A stretch of DNA of 64,000 nucleotides from Osedax fenrisi. Its lineage: Eukaryota > Annelida > Polychaeta > Sabellida > Siboglinidae. Within the stretch, counting starts at the first letter, position 1. Each line of letters opens with the position of its first letter. The translations under genes and the position numbers were made by a program. Below, in pieces: positions 30,374 to 36,560 of this stretch. The notes below the pieces were generated by a model, which was given only the letters and a program-made list of their open reading frames with translations, had not been told where the DNA came from and ran no database searches. Location: the NCBI GenBank assembly GCA_964019155.1, contig OZ025245.1:10997961-11061960 (forward strand), read 5' to 3'.

Positions 30374-30604
30374 AGTATATGATGTATTTAGAATACTAAT
30401 TATAAGACATTACTAATAATATATTATACGAATAAAGTATATATATATATATATATATATATTAAATATGTTTAGTTTACCTTTATTATGTTCAGTTTCA
30501 TTCGAATAATTAGATTCACCCACTCCCCCAAATAAGATAGGTACGGTTAAATATATAATGTATATCAACATTACTCCATTTAATATTAGGAGTATGGATT
30601 TCAT
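2158..30604 (-). CDS. NEPL-A: M13 (neprilysin-like) metallopeptidase gene, multi-exon, 3' end not found
   Basis: A zinc metallopeptidase of family M13, expected to be secreted and to cleave small peptides. Eighteen exons were recognised by protein motif and AG/GT borders: 30604-30481, 29095-28989, 27489-27366, 26482-26369, 23960-23893, 22416-22321, 20660-20592, 15909-15781, 15693-15622, 14050-13902, 9067-8973, 8848-8748, 8501-8403, 4845-4768, 4653-4553, 4321-4211, 3409-3217 and 2227-2158. Phases agree at every junction except across 22321-20660, where one or two small exons are unresolved. About 630 codons are read; M13 proteins have about 700-780, so about 80 C-terminal residues and the small exons account for the rest. 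HEMMH and ENISD give the three zinc ligands and the catalytic Glu. No stop or frameshift lies in the recognised exons. Introns contain many transposons. Membership of M13 is firm; activity and substrate are unknown. Confidence 0.88.
2228..3216 (-). other. NEPL-A intron
   Basis: Intron between the HEMMH and ENISD exons. The stretch at about 2590-3070 is somewhat less AT-rich and may be old transposon sequence, but no reading frame or repeat border could be recognised. Confidence 0.4.
3217..3409 (-). CDS. NEPL-A zinc-binding exon (HEMMH)
   Basis: The largest and clearest M13 exon, 193 nt. It opens with SLNYGSIGISIAHEMMHALD, matching the family's SLNYGGIGMVIGHE.THGFDD, and continues with KWWTEASIDEYDRRAECI, matching the WWT...F..Q..C block. 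The two His are zinc ligands, the Glu between them is catalytic, and the Asp four residues after the second His is kept. The usual GH before the Glu is AH, and GFDD is ALDT. Acceptor CTATTAG and donor GAC|GTTAGT; phase 2 in, phase 0 out, consistent with both neighbours. The antisense open frame over this exon is a shadow. Confidence 0.93.
4211..4321 (-). CDS. NEPL-A exon (substrate-binding YYN segment)
   Basis: Follows acceptor TTACAACAG and ends at donor GA|GTATGT. It reads YIPNTFTTSPYYNTIYNTIA then YKPYYSAHLTE, aligned with the VNA(F/Y)Y...N.I.FPAGILQPPFF region. The conserved Asn-Ala pair that contacts the peptide backbone in neprilysin is replaced by Ser-Pro (TSPYYN), and FPAGILQPPF is changed throughout. 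Phase 2 in and out; the split codon makes Glu just before SLNYGS of the next exon. Confidence 0.85.
4553..4653 (-). CDS. NEPL-A exon (FDNII...FKF segment)
   Basis: Acceptor TTAATCTAG; the frame reads LKINRNGFDNIIQSFKFSYI and then KLRNLHNSMNSG, matching the M13 segment YFENIIQNLKF...L.KLR. Donor AG|GTTACT leaves phase 2, completing an Arg codon with the next exon. Phase 0 in matches the upstream exon. Confidence 0.83.
4768..4845 (-). CDS. NEPL-A exon (IKASIG...LDSYYEY)
   Basis: Acceptor TTTGTAAACAG; 26 codons reading IANIKASIGHFSFIRDKEQL then DSYYEY. This matches the family pattern A..IKE.IGYPD.I.DN..LD.YY. Donor TAC|GTTAGA in phase 0. An alternative donor 15 nt further (GTATCG) would add RDIL; alignment favours the shorter form. 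Its own open frame continues into intron, which is not coding. Confidence 0.82.
5041..5705 (+). mobile_element. RTE-like LINE fragment, reverse transcriptase C-terminal half
   Basis: Conceptual translation, in changing frames, gives GV.EDVTIAPFLFIITL, then GFKITERR, DLITDLSNSDYIVLI (the degenerate active-site block; FADD has become NSD), later YIAISEKDFEF, KMK.QW and SFELFILYDSQC. These are in the order of the RT palm, thumb and C-terminal part of RTE-type elements related to the two copies near 56000 and 62500. Several stops and frameshifts: dead and truncated at the 5' side. It lies antisense to NEPL-A in an intron. Confidence 0.8.
5799..6434 (+). mobile_element. Left arm of a palindromic LINE (RT C-terminal part)
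   Basis: Translation gives fragments of a Jockey-like RT thumb and C-terminal region: YWFDVNNLKLSIQK, NYITIDNIKIDIVDNYTIFG and LDTKLSFNIHIDNLN, with stops. The whole arm recurs inverted at 6671-7304 with only scattered differences. Confidence 0.75.
6435..6670. other. Spacer between the two arms of the LINE palindrome
   Basis: About 236 bases of AT-rich DNA. Its left part continues the LINE reading of the left arm (an A-rich run, then HTSILFYNSKILKL-like codons). It does not pair across the axis, so it would form the loop of a cruciform. Confidence 0.6.
6671..7304 (-). mobile_element. Right arm of the palindromic LINE
   Basis: Reverse complement of 5799-6434. Shared landmarks include TATAACAATTGACAATATAA-type codons, the run AGGGGTAATATTTATAATTC and the outer border TTTAGAGAAAATAATC. 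Differences between arms are few, mostly single substitutions, so the duplication is recent relative to the decay of the LINE, or the arms are kept alike by conversion. Confidence 0.75.
7840..8215 (-). mobile_element. LINE remnant, C-terminal tail of ORF2
   Basis: The minus strand reads KFILPLMKSNKLKIYYFLKG and then TKLYNEIMFNNLL, resembling the C-terminal tail (...FKCPKSWNNLCLNNLL...) of the Jockey-like LINE at 16259-19600. Degenerate with stops; in a NEPL-A intron. Confidence 0.5.
8403..8501 (-). CDS. NEPL-A exon (IKEIFENIKDIF...MLDEQT)
   Basis: Acceptor AATAATCACAG; 33 codons starting IKEIFENIKDIFIEKV and ending TMLDEQTSKHVIEK. Matches the M13 helix LI..IR..F...L....WMD..T...A..K. The usual WMD is MLD. 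Donor AAG|GTAATT; phase 0 in and out. Confidence 0.85.
8748..8848 (-). CDS. NEPL-A exon (NYC...LGYAV)
   Basis: Acceptor ATATATAG; reads MLSNYCTGLTISVLGYAVQS then IYLYRNKDNE. Matches the family block W..C......MG.A.G..FV...F. The Cys is the one that forms a disulfide in M13 ectodomains. Enters in phase 1, completing a Glu codon with the previous exon. Donor GAG|GTTACA. The Met at 8846 is internal, not a start. Confidence 0.83.
8973..9067 (-). CDS. NEPL-A exon (LRNYILLYCHKYLS)
   Basis: Acceptor ACTTTTCTAG; reads TLRNYILLYCHKYLSDNY then LTKRDLTIEAQRR, aligned with the neprilysin stretch LQNLMSWRFIMDLVSSLSR.Y. Phase 2 in (completes Arg with the upstream exon), phase 1 out at G|GTTTAA. Both junction codons come out correctly, which supports the borders. 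Confidence 0.82.
9068..9185 (-). other. NEPL-A intron, proximal part
   Basis: AT-rich intron sequence with a (TA)n run near 9091-9106, ending where the plus-strand LINE begins. Confidence 0.4.
9190..11055 (+). mobile_element. CR1/L2-like LINE, 5'-truncated, nearly whole RT domain
   Basis: Reading across three frames: SPSDPIPLKMTK, then PLLSKILEKIVNKQ, LLDRRQNAFRKNHSTKTT, QLILLDLSAAFDTID, YGVPQGSTLSPILF, NLYADDIELS (the ADD catalytic motif is kept), RLLYCNSLLAG, LNWLPTID and WRGATLWNKLPQSI. This is the standard motif order of CR1/L2-type RT. The endonuclease is missing. A frameshift near 9780 and stops near 9601 and 10078 disable it. The 3' part has TTA-rich runs, a stem-loop at about 10932-10951 and ends in a short (TAC)n tail near 11040. 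It is antisense to NEPL-A. Confidence 0.9.
11056..12130. other. AT-rich intron sequence of NEPL-A
   Basis: Simple AT-rich DNA with TA runs near 11370, 11538 and 11730. No reading frame, repeat unit or splice-bounded coding block recognised. Confidence 0.4.
12130..13045 (-). mobile_element. Degenerate CR1/L2-like LINE fragment (RT)
   Basis: On the minus strand, RGPLISPSLFSIY (for QGS.LSPLLFSIY) lies near 13010, followed by HHLYTDDIQLYMLL (for FHLYADDTQLY), where one active-site Asp-Asp pair survives near 12920. Downstream is RT thumb sequence too decayed to read. Related to the copies at 24845, 33500 and 9190. No intact frame. Confidence 0.65.
13218..13723. mobile_element. Foldback (long inverted-repeat) non-autonomous element
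   Basis: The two ends are diverged inverted repeats. ATTACTCAGTAAA at the left pairs with TTTACTGGGTATTAT at the right. TACCAATTGATTCC pairs with GGCGTCAATTGGTA, CAAAGTATAAAATAATTAT with its complement near 13590, and CATTATGAATTAAAAT with ATTTTAATTCATAATTA near 13545. Arms of about 200 bases surround a short AT-rich centre. No coding frame. Terminal bases and target duplication are not certain. Confidence 0.6.
13902..14050 (-). CDS. NEPL-A exon (IDWFSYINKIL)
   Basis: Acceptor TTATTTTTCAG; reads IDWFSYINKILKLVNTSISE, then NEIIHICNDNYLKDLADLI and YDSMKTNTGK. This fits the neprilysin order FSWLNFTNEIM...I....EVVVY.PEYL..L..I. Contains an N-glycosylation-type NTS. 149 nt, phase 0 in and phase 2 out (AG|GTATTT), making Arg with the next exon. 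Confidence 0.87.
14051..15621 (-). other. NEPL-A intron
   Basis: About 1.6 kb of AT-rich intron with a (TA)n run near 14108-14138 and alternating TA/CATATA near 15518-15580. No transposon or exon recognised. Confidence 0.45.
15622..15693 (-). CDS. NEPL-A exon (VLELNTRYPF)
   Basis: 24 codons, IRKVCECNEYAPISVLEL then NTRYPF, between acceptor ATGTATAG and donor TTC|GTTAGT. Corresponds to the FSLEINGKPF segment just before FSWLNF in neprilysin. The paralogous exon at 55084-55152 is conserved to both splice sites, which is the best support for this short exon. Confidence 0.8.
15781..15909 (-). CDS. NEPL-A exon (VEVLLSMQNSN...YNVNHFAD)
   Basis: 43 codons from acceptor ATACTATTAG to donor CAG|GTACAA, starting IRLNKTVEVLLSMQNSN and ending SDAYNVNHFADKINQ. 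Aligned with M13 sequence MELEKEIAN....RND..LYNKM.L..L. The copy at 54839-54967 in NEPL-B has the same length. Phase 0/0. Confidence 0.85.
15967..16245 (-). mobile_element. tRNA-derived SINE, copy 1
   Basis: Tail-first on this strand: GTTATTGTTATTTTTATTTG, then the body landmarks GGAGTCCTTTCATCCCATCC, AGTTTTCACTTATAACCATA and GAGAGCCGATCATTTATTTA. The tRNA-like head ends near 16245; its B-box is CGGGTTCGAGCCTCGTCC read on the minus strand. The head is truncated before the A-box. Confidence 0.8.
16259..19600 (-). mobile_element. Jockey-like LINE, nearly full-length ORF2
   Basis: Minus-strand ORF2 with a 3' UTR and (TTTA)n tail at 16259. From the 5' side: endonuclease (LLTETWLTNHD near 19460, KRGGGVLALVDKS, LLYRRPNY, IFCGDFNINLLDKL, SADISDHLPLFF) and RT (MSLLSQFSKILEKII, QYGFIRNSSTSHALY, LFLDLKKAFDLIDHKILL, INIGVPQGSILGPLLFIL, LILFADDTSVSI), then YTFLGVIIDNNLNFKEHI and a C-terminal tail ending near 16688. 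Endonuclease Asp/His and RT FADD residues are present. Frameshifts near 18600 and 18213 and a break near 17000 separate it into pieces, so this copy is inactive. ORF1 and the first part of the endonuclease are missing. It sits inside a NEPL-A intron in the same orientation. Confidence 0.92.
19664..19905 (+). mobile_element. Diverged copy of the tRNA-derived SINE
   Basis: Starts with a tRNA-like head (CTGTGTGGTATAGTAGGCTA...) carrying a degenerate B-box ATGGATCAATCTCCATCC. It ends with the family's tail CTGGATGGGATGAAAGTACT, CCACCTAATAAAATAACAAA. The middle differs from the main subfamily, so it is either an older copy or a relative. A duplicated 30-base block (AGAATCAATATAATACTAAT) precedes it at 19600-19660. 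Confidence 0.65.
20592..20660 (-). CDS. NEPL-A exon (LYKG...YDEDEDII)
   Basis: 23 codons, LYKGTNKHIFYDEDEDIIIN then KLQ, from acceptor ATTATACAG to donor CAG|GTTAAA. Corresponds to the loop and helix before MNKVMELEKEI in neprilysin. The NEPL-B copy at 53456-53524 has the same length and 15-16 identical residues including the acidic run. Phase 0/0. Confidence 0.8.
21161..21455 (-). mobile_element. tRNA-derived SINE, complete copy (head to tail)
   Basis: Best copy for defining the family. Read on the minus strand it begins with TATGTGGCTCAGTGGCTAAG (A-box TGGCTCAGTGG), about 35 nt later has the B-box CGGGTTCGACCCTTATCC, then a body of about 170 bases with no relation to tRNA, and ends ...GGACTCCACCAAATAAAAAT with (AACAAT)-type repeats. 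Internal pol III promoter and short repeat tail are typical of a SINE mobilised by a partner LINE. It lies in a NEPL-A intron. Confidence 0.85.
21456..21503. repeat. (TA)n between inverted SINE copies
   Basis: Uninterrupted TA dinucleotides forming the centre of a SINE palindrome. Confidence 0.95.
21504..21757 (+). mobile_element. tRNA-derived SINE, inverted partner copy lacking the A-box
   Basis: Starts inside the head at AAGGGTTCGACCCTTGTCCG and continues through the whole body to GGACTCCACCAAATAAAAAT and (AACAAT)n. It is almost the exact reverse complement of 21161-21430, sharing variants such as GAGCGGATTCGAAAGGACAT that other copies lack. Confidence 0.85.
21855..21889 (-). CDS. NEPL-A candidate small exon, unresolved
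   Basis: After ATATATCACAG the minus strand reads YNIVDTLDIFLM, similar to YVMLTLYSIFIN at 53109-53146 in NEPL-B and to the YVDFMISVARLI helix of M13. The apparent donor (AAT|GTAGCC) leaves a phase that does not fit the next exon, so the border or the frame is wrong, or the exon is damaged. Confidence 0.35.
22119..22160 (-). CDS. NEPL-A candidate small exon (GYYL), unresolved
   Basis: The minus strand reads IGYYLTKFS before a possible donor A|GTATTT, in the place of the family's LGLPSRDYYL motif. No acceptor in the right phase is visible. NEPL-B has a better-formed counterpart at 52933-52980. Confidence 0.25.
22321..22416 (-). CDS. NEPL-A exon (VNLDGMHVFFELWVDK)
   Basis: 32 codons, ETIEKVNLDGMHVFFELWVD then KSRTIINKFILK, from acceptor AAATGTAG to donor AAG|GTATAT. 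Matches the M13 strand VLI.LFVG.D.KN...H...IDQ. Phase 0/0. NEPL-B has the same exon with a one-base loss in an A-tract. Confidence 0.82.
22585..23143 (-). mobile_element. CR1/L2-like LINE, 3' end
   Basis: The minus strand reads RYLYRYRLLCITHKVIHLIS, PEYLTDLISIQTLSRASRIC and then AQSAFSVVALKYWNYLPYAF before the 3' UTR (GACGCCCATAACAACCATG...) and an A-rich tail near 22585. This is the conserved end of CR1/L2-type ORF2. Its 5' side is cut by (TA)n at 23143. A close relative lies in the opposite orientation at 24845-25815. Confidence 0.85.
23893..23960 (-). CDS. NEPL-A exon (FDWNLHNKNVLERW)
   Basis: 68 nt, YLRTIFDWNLHNKNVLERWT then IQ, from acceptor ATTATTATAG to a consensus GTAAGA donor. Corresponds to LPDIYGWPV...W in neprilysin. 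Phase 1 in (makes Asn with the previous exon), phase 0 out. The NEPL-B copy at 48783-48850 has equal length. Confidence 0.82.
23961..24844 (-). other. NEPL-A intron, no feature recognised
   Basis: AT-rich intron sequence with a small TA run near 24478-24492. The part after about 24700 may already belong to the following LINE, but no frame could be read. Confidence 0.35.
24845..25815 (+). mobile_element. CR1/L2-like LINE, RT half and 3' end
   Basis: Plus strand: HHYHLFADDLQMYTSF (intact FADD), then IMIRNAKYFLYNIRESRNKL, GWLTFRYLCRYSLLCIT-like codons around 25400, PEYLENMISIQT near 25470, and the 3' UTR CATGACGCCCATAACCACCA with A-rich tail near 25810. Stops throughout. Same subfamily as 22585-23143, where many of the same words occur in reverse orientation. 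Confidence 0.85.
26369..26482 (-). CDS. NEPL-A exon (ALLKVKDFFLSCID)
   Basis: 114 nt from acceptor TATTTTAG to donor A|GTTATA. Reads ESMIKSKVPLSGALLKVKDF, then FLSCIDLRNINNQHDPLI. Matches the M13 block A..KAK.LYRSC.....I...G..PLL, with its disulfide Cys. Phase 1 in and out; both junction codons are sensible. Confidence 0.85.
27366..27489 (-). CDS. NEPL-A exon (PCDDFYEFAC)
   Basis: Carries the N-terminal M13 signature: LNPCDDFYEFACQRVLNLTS, like EPCTDFF.YACG.W. Then VLYKAKRLMKLANTYRQQKY. The usual GNW after the second Cys is QRV. NLT is a possible N-glycosylation site. Acceptor TATGTTTAAG, donor G|GTTATA, phase 0 in and 1 out; 124 nt, exactly as in NEPL-B. Confidence 0.9.
27522..27564. repeat. 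(TA)n
   Basis: Uninterrupted TA dinucleotides directly at the 5' end of a LINE fragment. Confidence 0.95.
27570..28895 (+). mobile_element. Degenerate Jockey-like LINE fragment
   Basis: Plus strand: PIFKSGDINDFIN, QSSKIIEKLFTN-like codons, then ILYGVPQGYIIGPLSIFIND, FILFTDNSNVIISD (FADD has become FTDN), and a long AT-rich 3' part with a poly-T-rich tail ending at a (TA)n near 28900. It lies antisense in the intron between the second and third NEPL-A exons. Confidence 0.75.
28989..29095 (-). CDS. NEPL-A exon (YCDTRTCI)
   Basis: 107 nt: TPISKTPSYKPIVNYCDTRT then CIESSQHILQFMLRE. Matches the C....C......I...M pattern between membrane or signal segment and catalytic ectodomain of M13. Acceptor CATATAAATAG, donor GAG|GTGTGT. 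Phase 1 in, 0 out. It differs from the NEPL-B copy at only 7 of 107 bases, and the intron just before the acceptor is also nearly identical, unlike all the other exons. Confidence 0.88.
29096..30091 (-). other. First intron of NEPL-A, part with no recognised element
   Basis: AT-rich intron. The 35-40 bases next to 29096 closely match the corresponding NEPL-B intron end. The rest shows nothing recognisable. Confidence 0.45.
30092..30160 (-). mobile_element. SINE tail relic
   Basis: On the minus strand ATTTTATCTAAG...TTGGATAGAAAGACTCAACC, GAAATAAAATAAT is about 80% like the 3' end of the SINE family (CTTCATCTAAG...CTGGATGGGATGAAAGGACT). Old and truncated. Confidence 0.5.
30481..30604 (-). CDS. 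NEPL-A first coding exon, signal peptide
   Basis: ATG at 30604; starts MKSILLILNGVMLIYIIYLT, then VPILFGGVGESNYSNETEHN. The hydrophobic core begins three residues after the Met, with no cytoplasmic tail, so a cleaved signal peptide is more likely than the type II anchor of neprilysin itself; cleavage would fall near FGGVGES. NYS and NET are potential N-glycosylation sites. Donor G|GTAAAC, phase 1. The start is supported by the NEPL-B copy, which shares this Met and the 30-odd bases before it (AAACATAATTCCARCACTAG). Confidence 0.87.
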
Positions 30605-30650
30605 ACTAGTGCTGGAATTATGTTTTATTTTTAGTAATGAATTTATTTTA
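30605..30650 (-). promoter_or_regulatory. Conserved 5' flank of NEPL-A
   Basis: Bases upstream of the ATG (AATAAATTCA...AAACATAATTCCAGCACTAG) match those upstream of the NEPL-B ATG at 42799-42837 with few changes. Probably 5' UTR and perhaps core promoter; no TATA box or start site can be fixed. Confidence 0.4.
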
Positions 30651-30729
30651 TTTGAAGTAAATATGTTATAAATAAGTTATTTAACAGGTTATATTGTAAA
30701 ACTATAACTACTGCTACTACTGTTACTAC

Positions 30730-31250
<521 letters not shown>

Positions 31251-31399
31251 TATATTAATATAACTCATACTAGAAAATACTGTAAAGAATTAATAATATA
31301 ATATATTGTTTTATAACATATATTAATATATATATTATATATATGTATATATATATATATATTAATAATTATAATTATATTAAAATTGACTAAAATTAC

Positions 31400-32085
31400 C
31401 GTTTGAATTCTTTATTATTAAATCTTAAATCTGTATACTATATGATTTTTGATGTATGTAGTTATCTCTTTTTCTATAATTATATCTTTTTCTAATTAAA
31501 TGTAATTATTACTATTTATTATATTTCATATTTCTGTTATAATAATTATAATTACTATGTAAATTCATGTATATTTTTATTTTATTATATATTAAATGAT
31601 TATATAATTAAATAATTATTAATAAGTTAATTATTATAATGTTTATATTTTTTATTTTCGAAAAGAAATATTTAAAAAAAAATTCGTAGAAATTTATTAA
31701 ATCTTATATTAGTATTAATCTTCATTAAGTTACTTATATTTTTGATATCATTTAAAATTCGAAAGTATATAATTTTATTGTACAATCATCTGTAACTGGT
31801 CCTAATTATAGTTTTAAAAAATCGTATTAAATATAATTCATATGTTTTAATATCATTTTATCAAATATAAGTTGACACTTTCATATTTTATAATAAATTT
31901 AAATAATATTTTGTTCACCTTAAATAAATATATACTATTTGTATTTTTAAATCTCTTTGATAACATAGTGTAATTATAACTATTTATTTGTTAGTAGAAA
32001 TATTAAATATTACTTGACGATATATTTATGATGAATTCCAAAATTCATAGAACTAAAATTACTTTAATTATTTAAAATTAAGACT
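31400..32085 (-). mobile_element. Decayed LINE ORF2 C-terminal region
   Basis: The minus strand has pieces such as NISNLMKINTNIRFNKFLRI, NLHSNYNYYNRNMKYNK and LHLIRKRYNYRKRD. They resemble the tail of Jockey-like ORF2 (NYNTR...IP..R....). No intact frame; strand and family are tentative. Confidence 0.4.
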
Positions 32086-33499
32086 TAAAATACTCATATA
32101 TTGTATTGGCAATGGTTGGCAATGGGGATGTCGGCATAAGCGATTGTTTATTCCTGAGTAAGTATCTATATTGGTTAGTATTGATTAATACATTCTTCTT
32201 TATAAATAATATGAATGTGTTATAATAGTACTATACGTCTATTATAATAGATTTATTTATATTAAATATATATATACACAAAATTAAATGCTTATAAATA
32301 TTATTTAAAGTTCAGTGTAGGATCTGTTGTTGGATCTTTATTATTTATAATTATTATTATATATTTTTCTAATATTAATTGAAAATCTCTTATTATAAAA
32401 TGGTTTACATTCCAATTATTTTTAATTATATTATAAAGTTTATATTGGTAGTATTCATTTTAAATATAAATATACGTAGTGAATTCTTAATGTTAGAAAG
32501 TGGATTATCTAAATAAACTTTGTGATTATATAAAACTAACATATTTGATATTGCTATTAAGTATTTTATGTGTAATGTTGCTAAATTTACTTTATCTTAT
32601 ATCACTTACGTAATGTTACTAAGTTACTAAAGAGTAATATTGGATTCTTAACTTTATATTTACTTAAATCGTCAATTCATGTTTATGAAAAATACGTGGT
32701 TATGATAAATAGATAATGCTTTATTATATATATATATTAATATATTAAGAGAACCATCAATACTAATTGATATTATTATAGTGATTGAATCGTTTTATCA
32801 AAATTAATAAAATATATGCATCGATGAAGATACCATTAGTAGATATACTAAAGAGAATTTATGAAAAGGTACTAATTTATTAGAATAAGTATGAAGGAAA
32901 TTACTAGATTGAAAAATAATATCAGTATAGTCCAGTAGTATAATTACATATTTTAGGATAAATAAGTATGTAAAAGTTTTAAACATACATGACTAAATAT
33001 AATAACATTCTACATGAATAATACATATATAGCTGGTAATATACATTATGTGGCATACGTTTTGTCGTTGAATTGGAATGTAAGAGCTAAACAAGATGTA
33101 TATTCTAATATATTTATGAGGATGATTTATATGATTGAGATTACTATAATACAGTTCATCACAACTACATTTTGTTAATAAATATGGGATACTAAATATT
33201 CTATACTGATAATGGGAGAAATATCTAACCTATAGTTATTTAATTATGAATTAGAATATGTACTTTATTTTGAAATAATAAGTATCTAATACTAATAACT
33301 TATTTTAAATGGTGAATCTAAAAATGTATTTGCTATTTTAATTTTACTTTGATATTATTTTAATTGTTGTTATTAAAACAATTATCAATAATTTTATAGC
33401 ATGTAATTCATAGGAAAATATCATTATTAGGCACGATAATTTAAATATTAATCCATTTTATTTAGTGTAAATAGGAGCACATATATTAATTATTATTAT
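32086..33499. other. AT-rich spacer upstream of NEPL-A
   Basis: Mostly simple AT-rich DNA. A slightly less AT-rich patch at 32105-32165 (GGCAATGGTTGGCAATGGGG) and a possible decayed LINE RT piece at 32800-32990 (minus strand VIILLDYTDIIF, cf. LILLDLSAAFD) are the only notable blocks. Confidence 0.35.
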
Positions 33500-34605
33500 G
33501 AAGTTATCCAGCATATGTACGAAAAAGCGGTCACATTTCACGTCGCGCTGGAACAAAAAATGTATGCCAACGATGTAGAACGTTGCACCAACTTCATGAT
33601 GTGGCACTTCCGACTGGATCTGTTAGAACTCTGAATAATAATGGATTGTGCTAAATATTCAGGAAATCCATGGTGTATAGCATTATGTGTAATGCACAGT
33701 AGCCTATGTATACAAATATATCTACATGTAAGCCAGCCTAATGATCTCATTAAATCAGATATAGAAACTATTGAGGCAAAGTTTAGTTTATATATTACAC
33801 GTATACGTGTATATAGTACGACGTTGAATACGCTCAAGTTTATACATAAGGTTTACAGGTAAATTACATAATAATGAACAGAAATATATAAGTCTAATGA
33901 ATACTAGCGAGTGAATTAAACATTTAGTCATGGCGAAGGTAAGCTTATAACGAGATATATCTAATATCTTATAGAAAATATTTGGTAGTTCGAATCATGT
34001 TATTAATATGTGGAGAGTAGTCTAAGTTAGAGGTTATAGTGAAACAGATGATAGTTATAGATTCAGAAGTTGAAAGATATAGTAGAAAAGGATGAGTAAT
34101 TGATAGAAGAGAACTGGGTCGGTATGATAGTAAAATATAGAAAATATGATAGTATTAGTTTTAGTCATATTTAAGTAAAGAGAGTTATGAGAGAACCATT
34201 CAGTAAGATCAGTATTACAATTATACATATACATTTGAATCAGATCAGAATAACTAGAATTAGGAAATGACGTATATATCTGTAGATCATCGGCTTAAAG
34301 ATGAAAGTGAATATTGGGATATTTGTGAAAAATTGATTTAATAGGAAGAATATAAATAATTAACAATATAGGGCCAAGAACATAGCCTTGTGGAACACAA
34401 TGTATGTTAAAATAAGGAGGAGATAACGAATAGTTAATCTTCATCGAAGATGTTCTAGATGTAATAAAAGACATAAACCAACAGTGGACTTGACCTTACA
34501 TCAATTTAATTAAGTCTAATATAAAGATTATTGTGATCTAGGATATCAAAAGCACTAGATAAGTCAAGTGGTACGAGATAGCATGGGGCTTTAATAAATT
34601 ATACG
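33500..34605 (-). mobile_element. CR1/L2-like LINE, RT domain, degenerate
   Basis: From 34600 downwards the minus strand reads CYLVPLDLSSAFDILDHNNL, then HCVPQGYVLGPI, FHL.AD.STDI (active-site region), KLNFASIVSISDLMRSLGWL, THNAIHHGFPEYLAQSIIIQ. Motif order matches RT palm to C-terminus. Stops and frameshifts in several places. Same family as 22585 and 24845. Confidence 0.82.
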
Positions 34606-34609
34606 AATT

Positions 34610-34770
34610 ATATTTGTATATTAATTAATTTTATATATTTTATTAATTATTTAGTGTGGTATATTTGTTCACCATTATATCAAATATATAATAGACTATG
34701 CATACTAATTAGTAATATTAATAATAATACGTATTAACAAAATCGTATTATAATATCTATATATTTTATA

Positions 34771-34813
<43 letters not shown>

Positions 34814-34865
34814 CTATCATTATTTTGTAAACTACATATATATATATACTATCATTATTTTGTAA

Positions 34866-34914
<49 letters not shown>

Positions 34915-35042
34915 ATATATGTATATTATCATTATTTTGTCATTCTTACAATGGCATTTGTATTCGTTACAATAACTCTATTATAATATAACCATGTATA
35001 CCGTGTAACCTCGAATATATACTACTATACTCACATATGTGA

Positions 35043-35082
<40 letters not shown>

Positions 35083-35513
35083 TTGAATTTGTTTTGTGAA
35101 AAAAATAGAATTATTAAGATTAATGTGATCATTATTAATATAGAATTAATAATAATAATAATTAATGATTTCGTTAAGAAACAAATTATAATAAATTAAA
35201 ATATTTGTTATGAAATATTCGTAGATAATAATAATATATATGATAATGAATCAATTGCTGATATTATATAATTCGAACAACTGATGAAATTAAATAATAT
35301 ATAATTGAGTAAAGTATATAATATAATATGTATAATAAATATACATAATTTAAATTTTCATATTTTTAAATGTATATTAAACTAATAGTAAATATACAAT
35401 TAGTTTACGTATGATGTTATTTCCGATGTATACGGAACTATAAAACTTGCAATTGCCAGTCTTTTTATAGTATTTATTAATAAATTAAATTAAATTATAT
35501 TAATATATATATA
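34610..35513. repeat. AT-rich spacer with tandemly copied TA blocks
   Basis: Contains a duplicated unit of about 55 bases (CTATCATTATTTTGTAAACT plus a (TA)n run) at 34765-34930 and a (TA)n array at 35041-35080. No coding sequence seen. Confidence 0.6.
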
Positions 35514-35814
35514 CCTACCACTTATGTAGCTCAGTTTGCAAATACGTCATACACACAAGCAGTATGACGTGGGTTCGATCCTCGTCCGGACCATTAATTA
35601 ATTTTTAAAAATGGGTTTAAAATACTATTAAAAGTAATCTCATATAATTTTGTATAATAAAATTATCGGCTCTCGTTAAAACCATAGATGCCTTAATATA
35701 AGATCGGAATATAAGGAACATTAGATCCATATATGGTTATAAGTGAAAACTTCTCTAAGATCCTGGATGGTATGAAAGGAATCCACCAAATAAAATAACA
35801 ATAACAAAAACAAT

Positions 35815-35820
<6 letters not shown>
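35514..35820 (+). mobile_element. tRNA-derived SINE, complete copy
   Basis: Head ACTTATGTAGCTCAGTTTGC (A-box) and GTGGGTTCGATCCTCGTCC (B-box), spaced as in a tRNA gene; then the SINE body with ATTATCGGCTCTCGTTAAAA and ATATGGTTATAAGTGAAAAC, and the tail CCACCAAATAAAATAACAAT with AACAAT repeats. The head keeps both promoter boxes close to consensus. A (TA)n array follows. Confidence 0.85.
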
Positions 35821-35864
<44 letters not shown>

Positions 35865-36560
35865 TTATATTTTATATATATATATATATATGTAATCACT
35901 TTATCGAAATATTATTATACAATATAATTTATAATTTATATTATTAACTTACAAATACGTTATATTGATAAGTACTACAAATTGATACTGCCATACTTAT
36001 ATGATGATTTGTATATGATATATCATTTGTAAACACAATAATTACCAAACTTCTACTTAAGAGGGTTTGAGATAAATTATACATCACATATATATATTGT
36101 TATTGTTATTGTTATTTAAATTATATATATATATATAATTTAAAGGTACATCATGTCACGTTATATATATATACCACATATTACTATGTAAGTAGGATAT
36201 ATTTTCCATACTATGATCTATTTTTCAAATAGTTTAAATAATTCCCCACTACTAAAGGTTAGACATATTTCCTCTTGTCGGTATTAATTATGTGATATTC
36301 CATAATTCACAATACATATATTAGTGATGAATATTTCTATAGTAACTCAAACATATTTAAATCATTCTCATAAATATATTAAAAAATGCCTCTTCTATAA
36401 CACATACACTGTTCACCGATAAAACTTCAACCATGTATGTGTATTAGTTATTATAATATTAATAACGTATATACTACAACCTCTATAAAACGCGTATGTT
36501 CTAAACCTATGTTCTTAACGTGTACCCTTTAGTTACACTAAACTAGTTAATTCTAGTTTT
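35821..36560. other. AT-rich spacer
   Basis: (TA)n at 35819-35892, a short (TTATTG)n run at 36096-36117 that may be a SINE tail remnant, otherwise plain AT-rich DNA. Confidence 0.4.

Noticed and set aside
35514..35590. Functional tRNA gene
   Set aside because: A- and B-boxes are present, but the acceptor stem does not close and the sequence continues into the SINE body; other copies share it. It is a SINE head.
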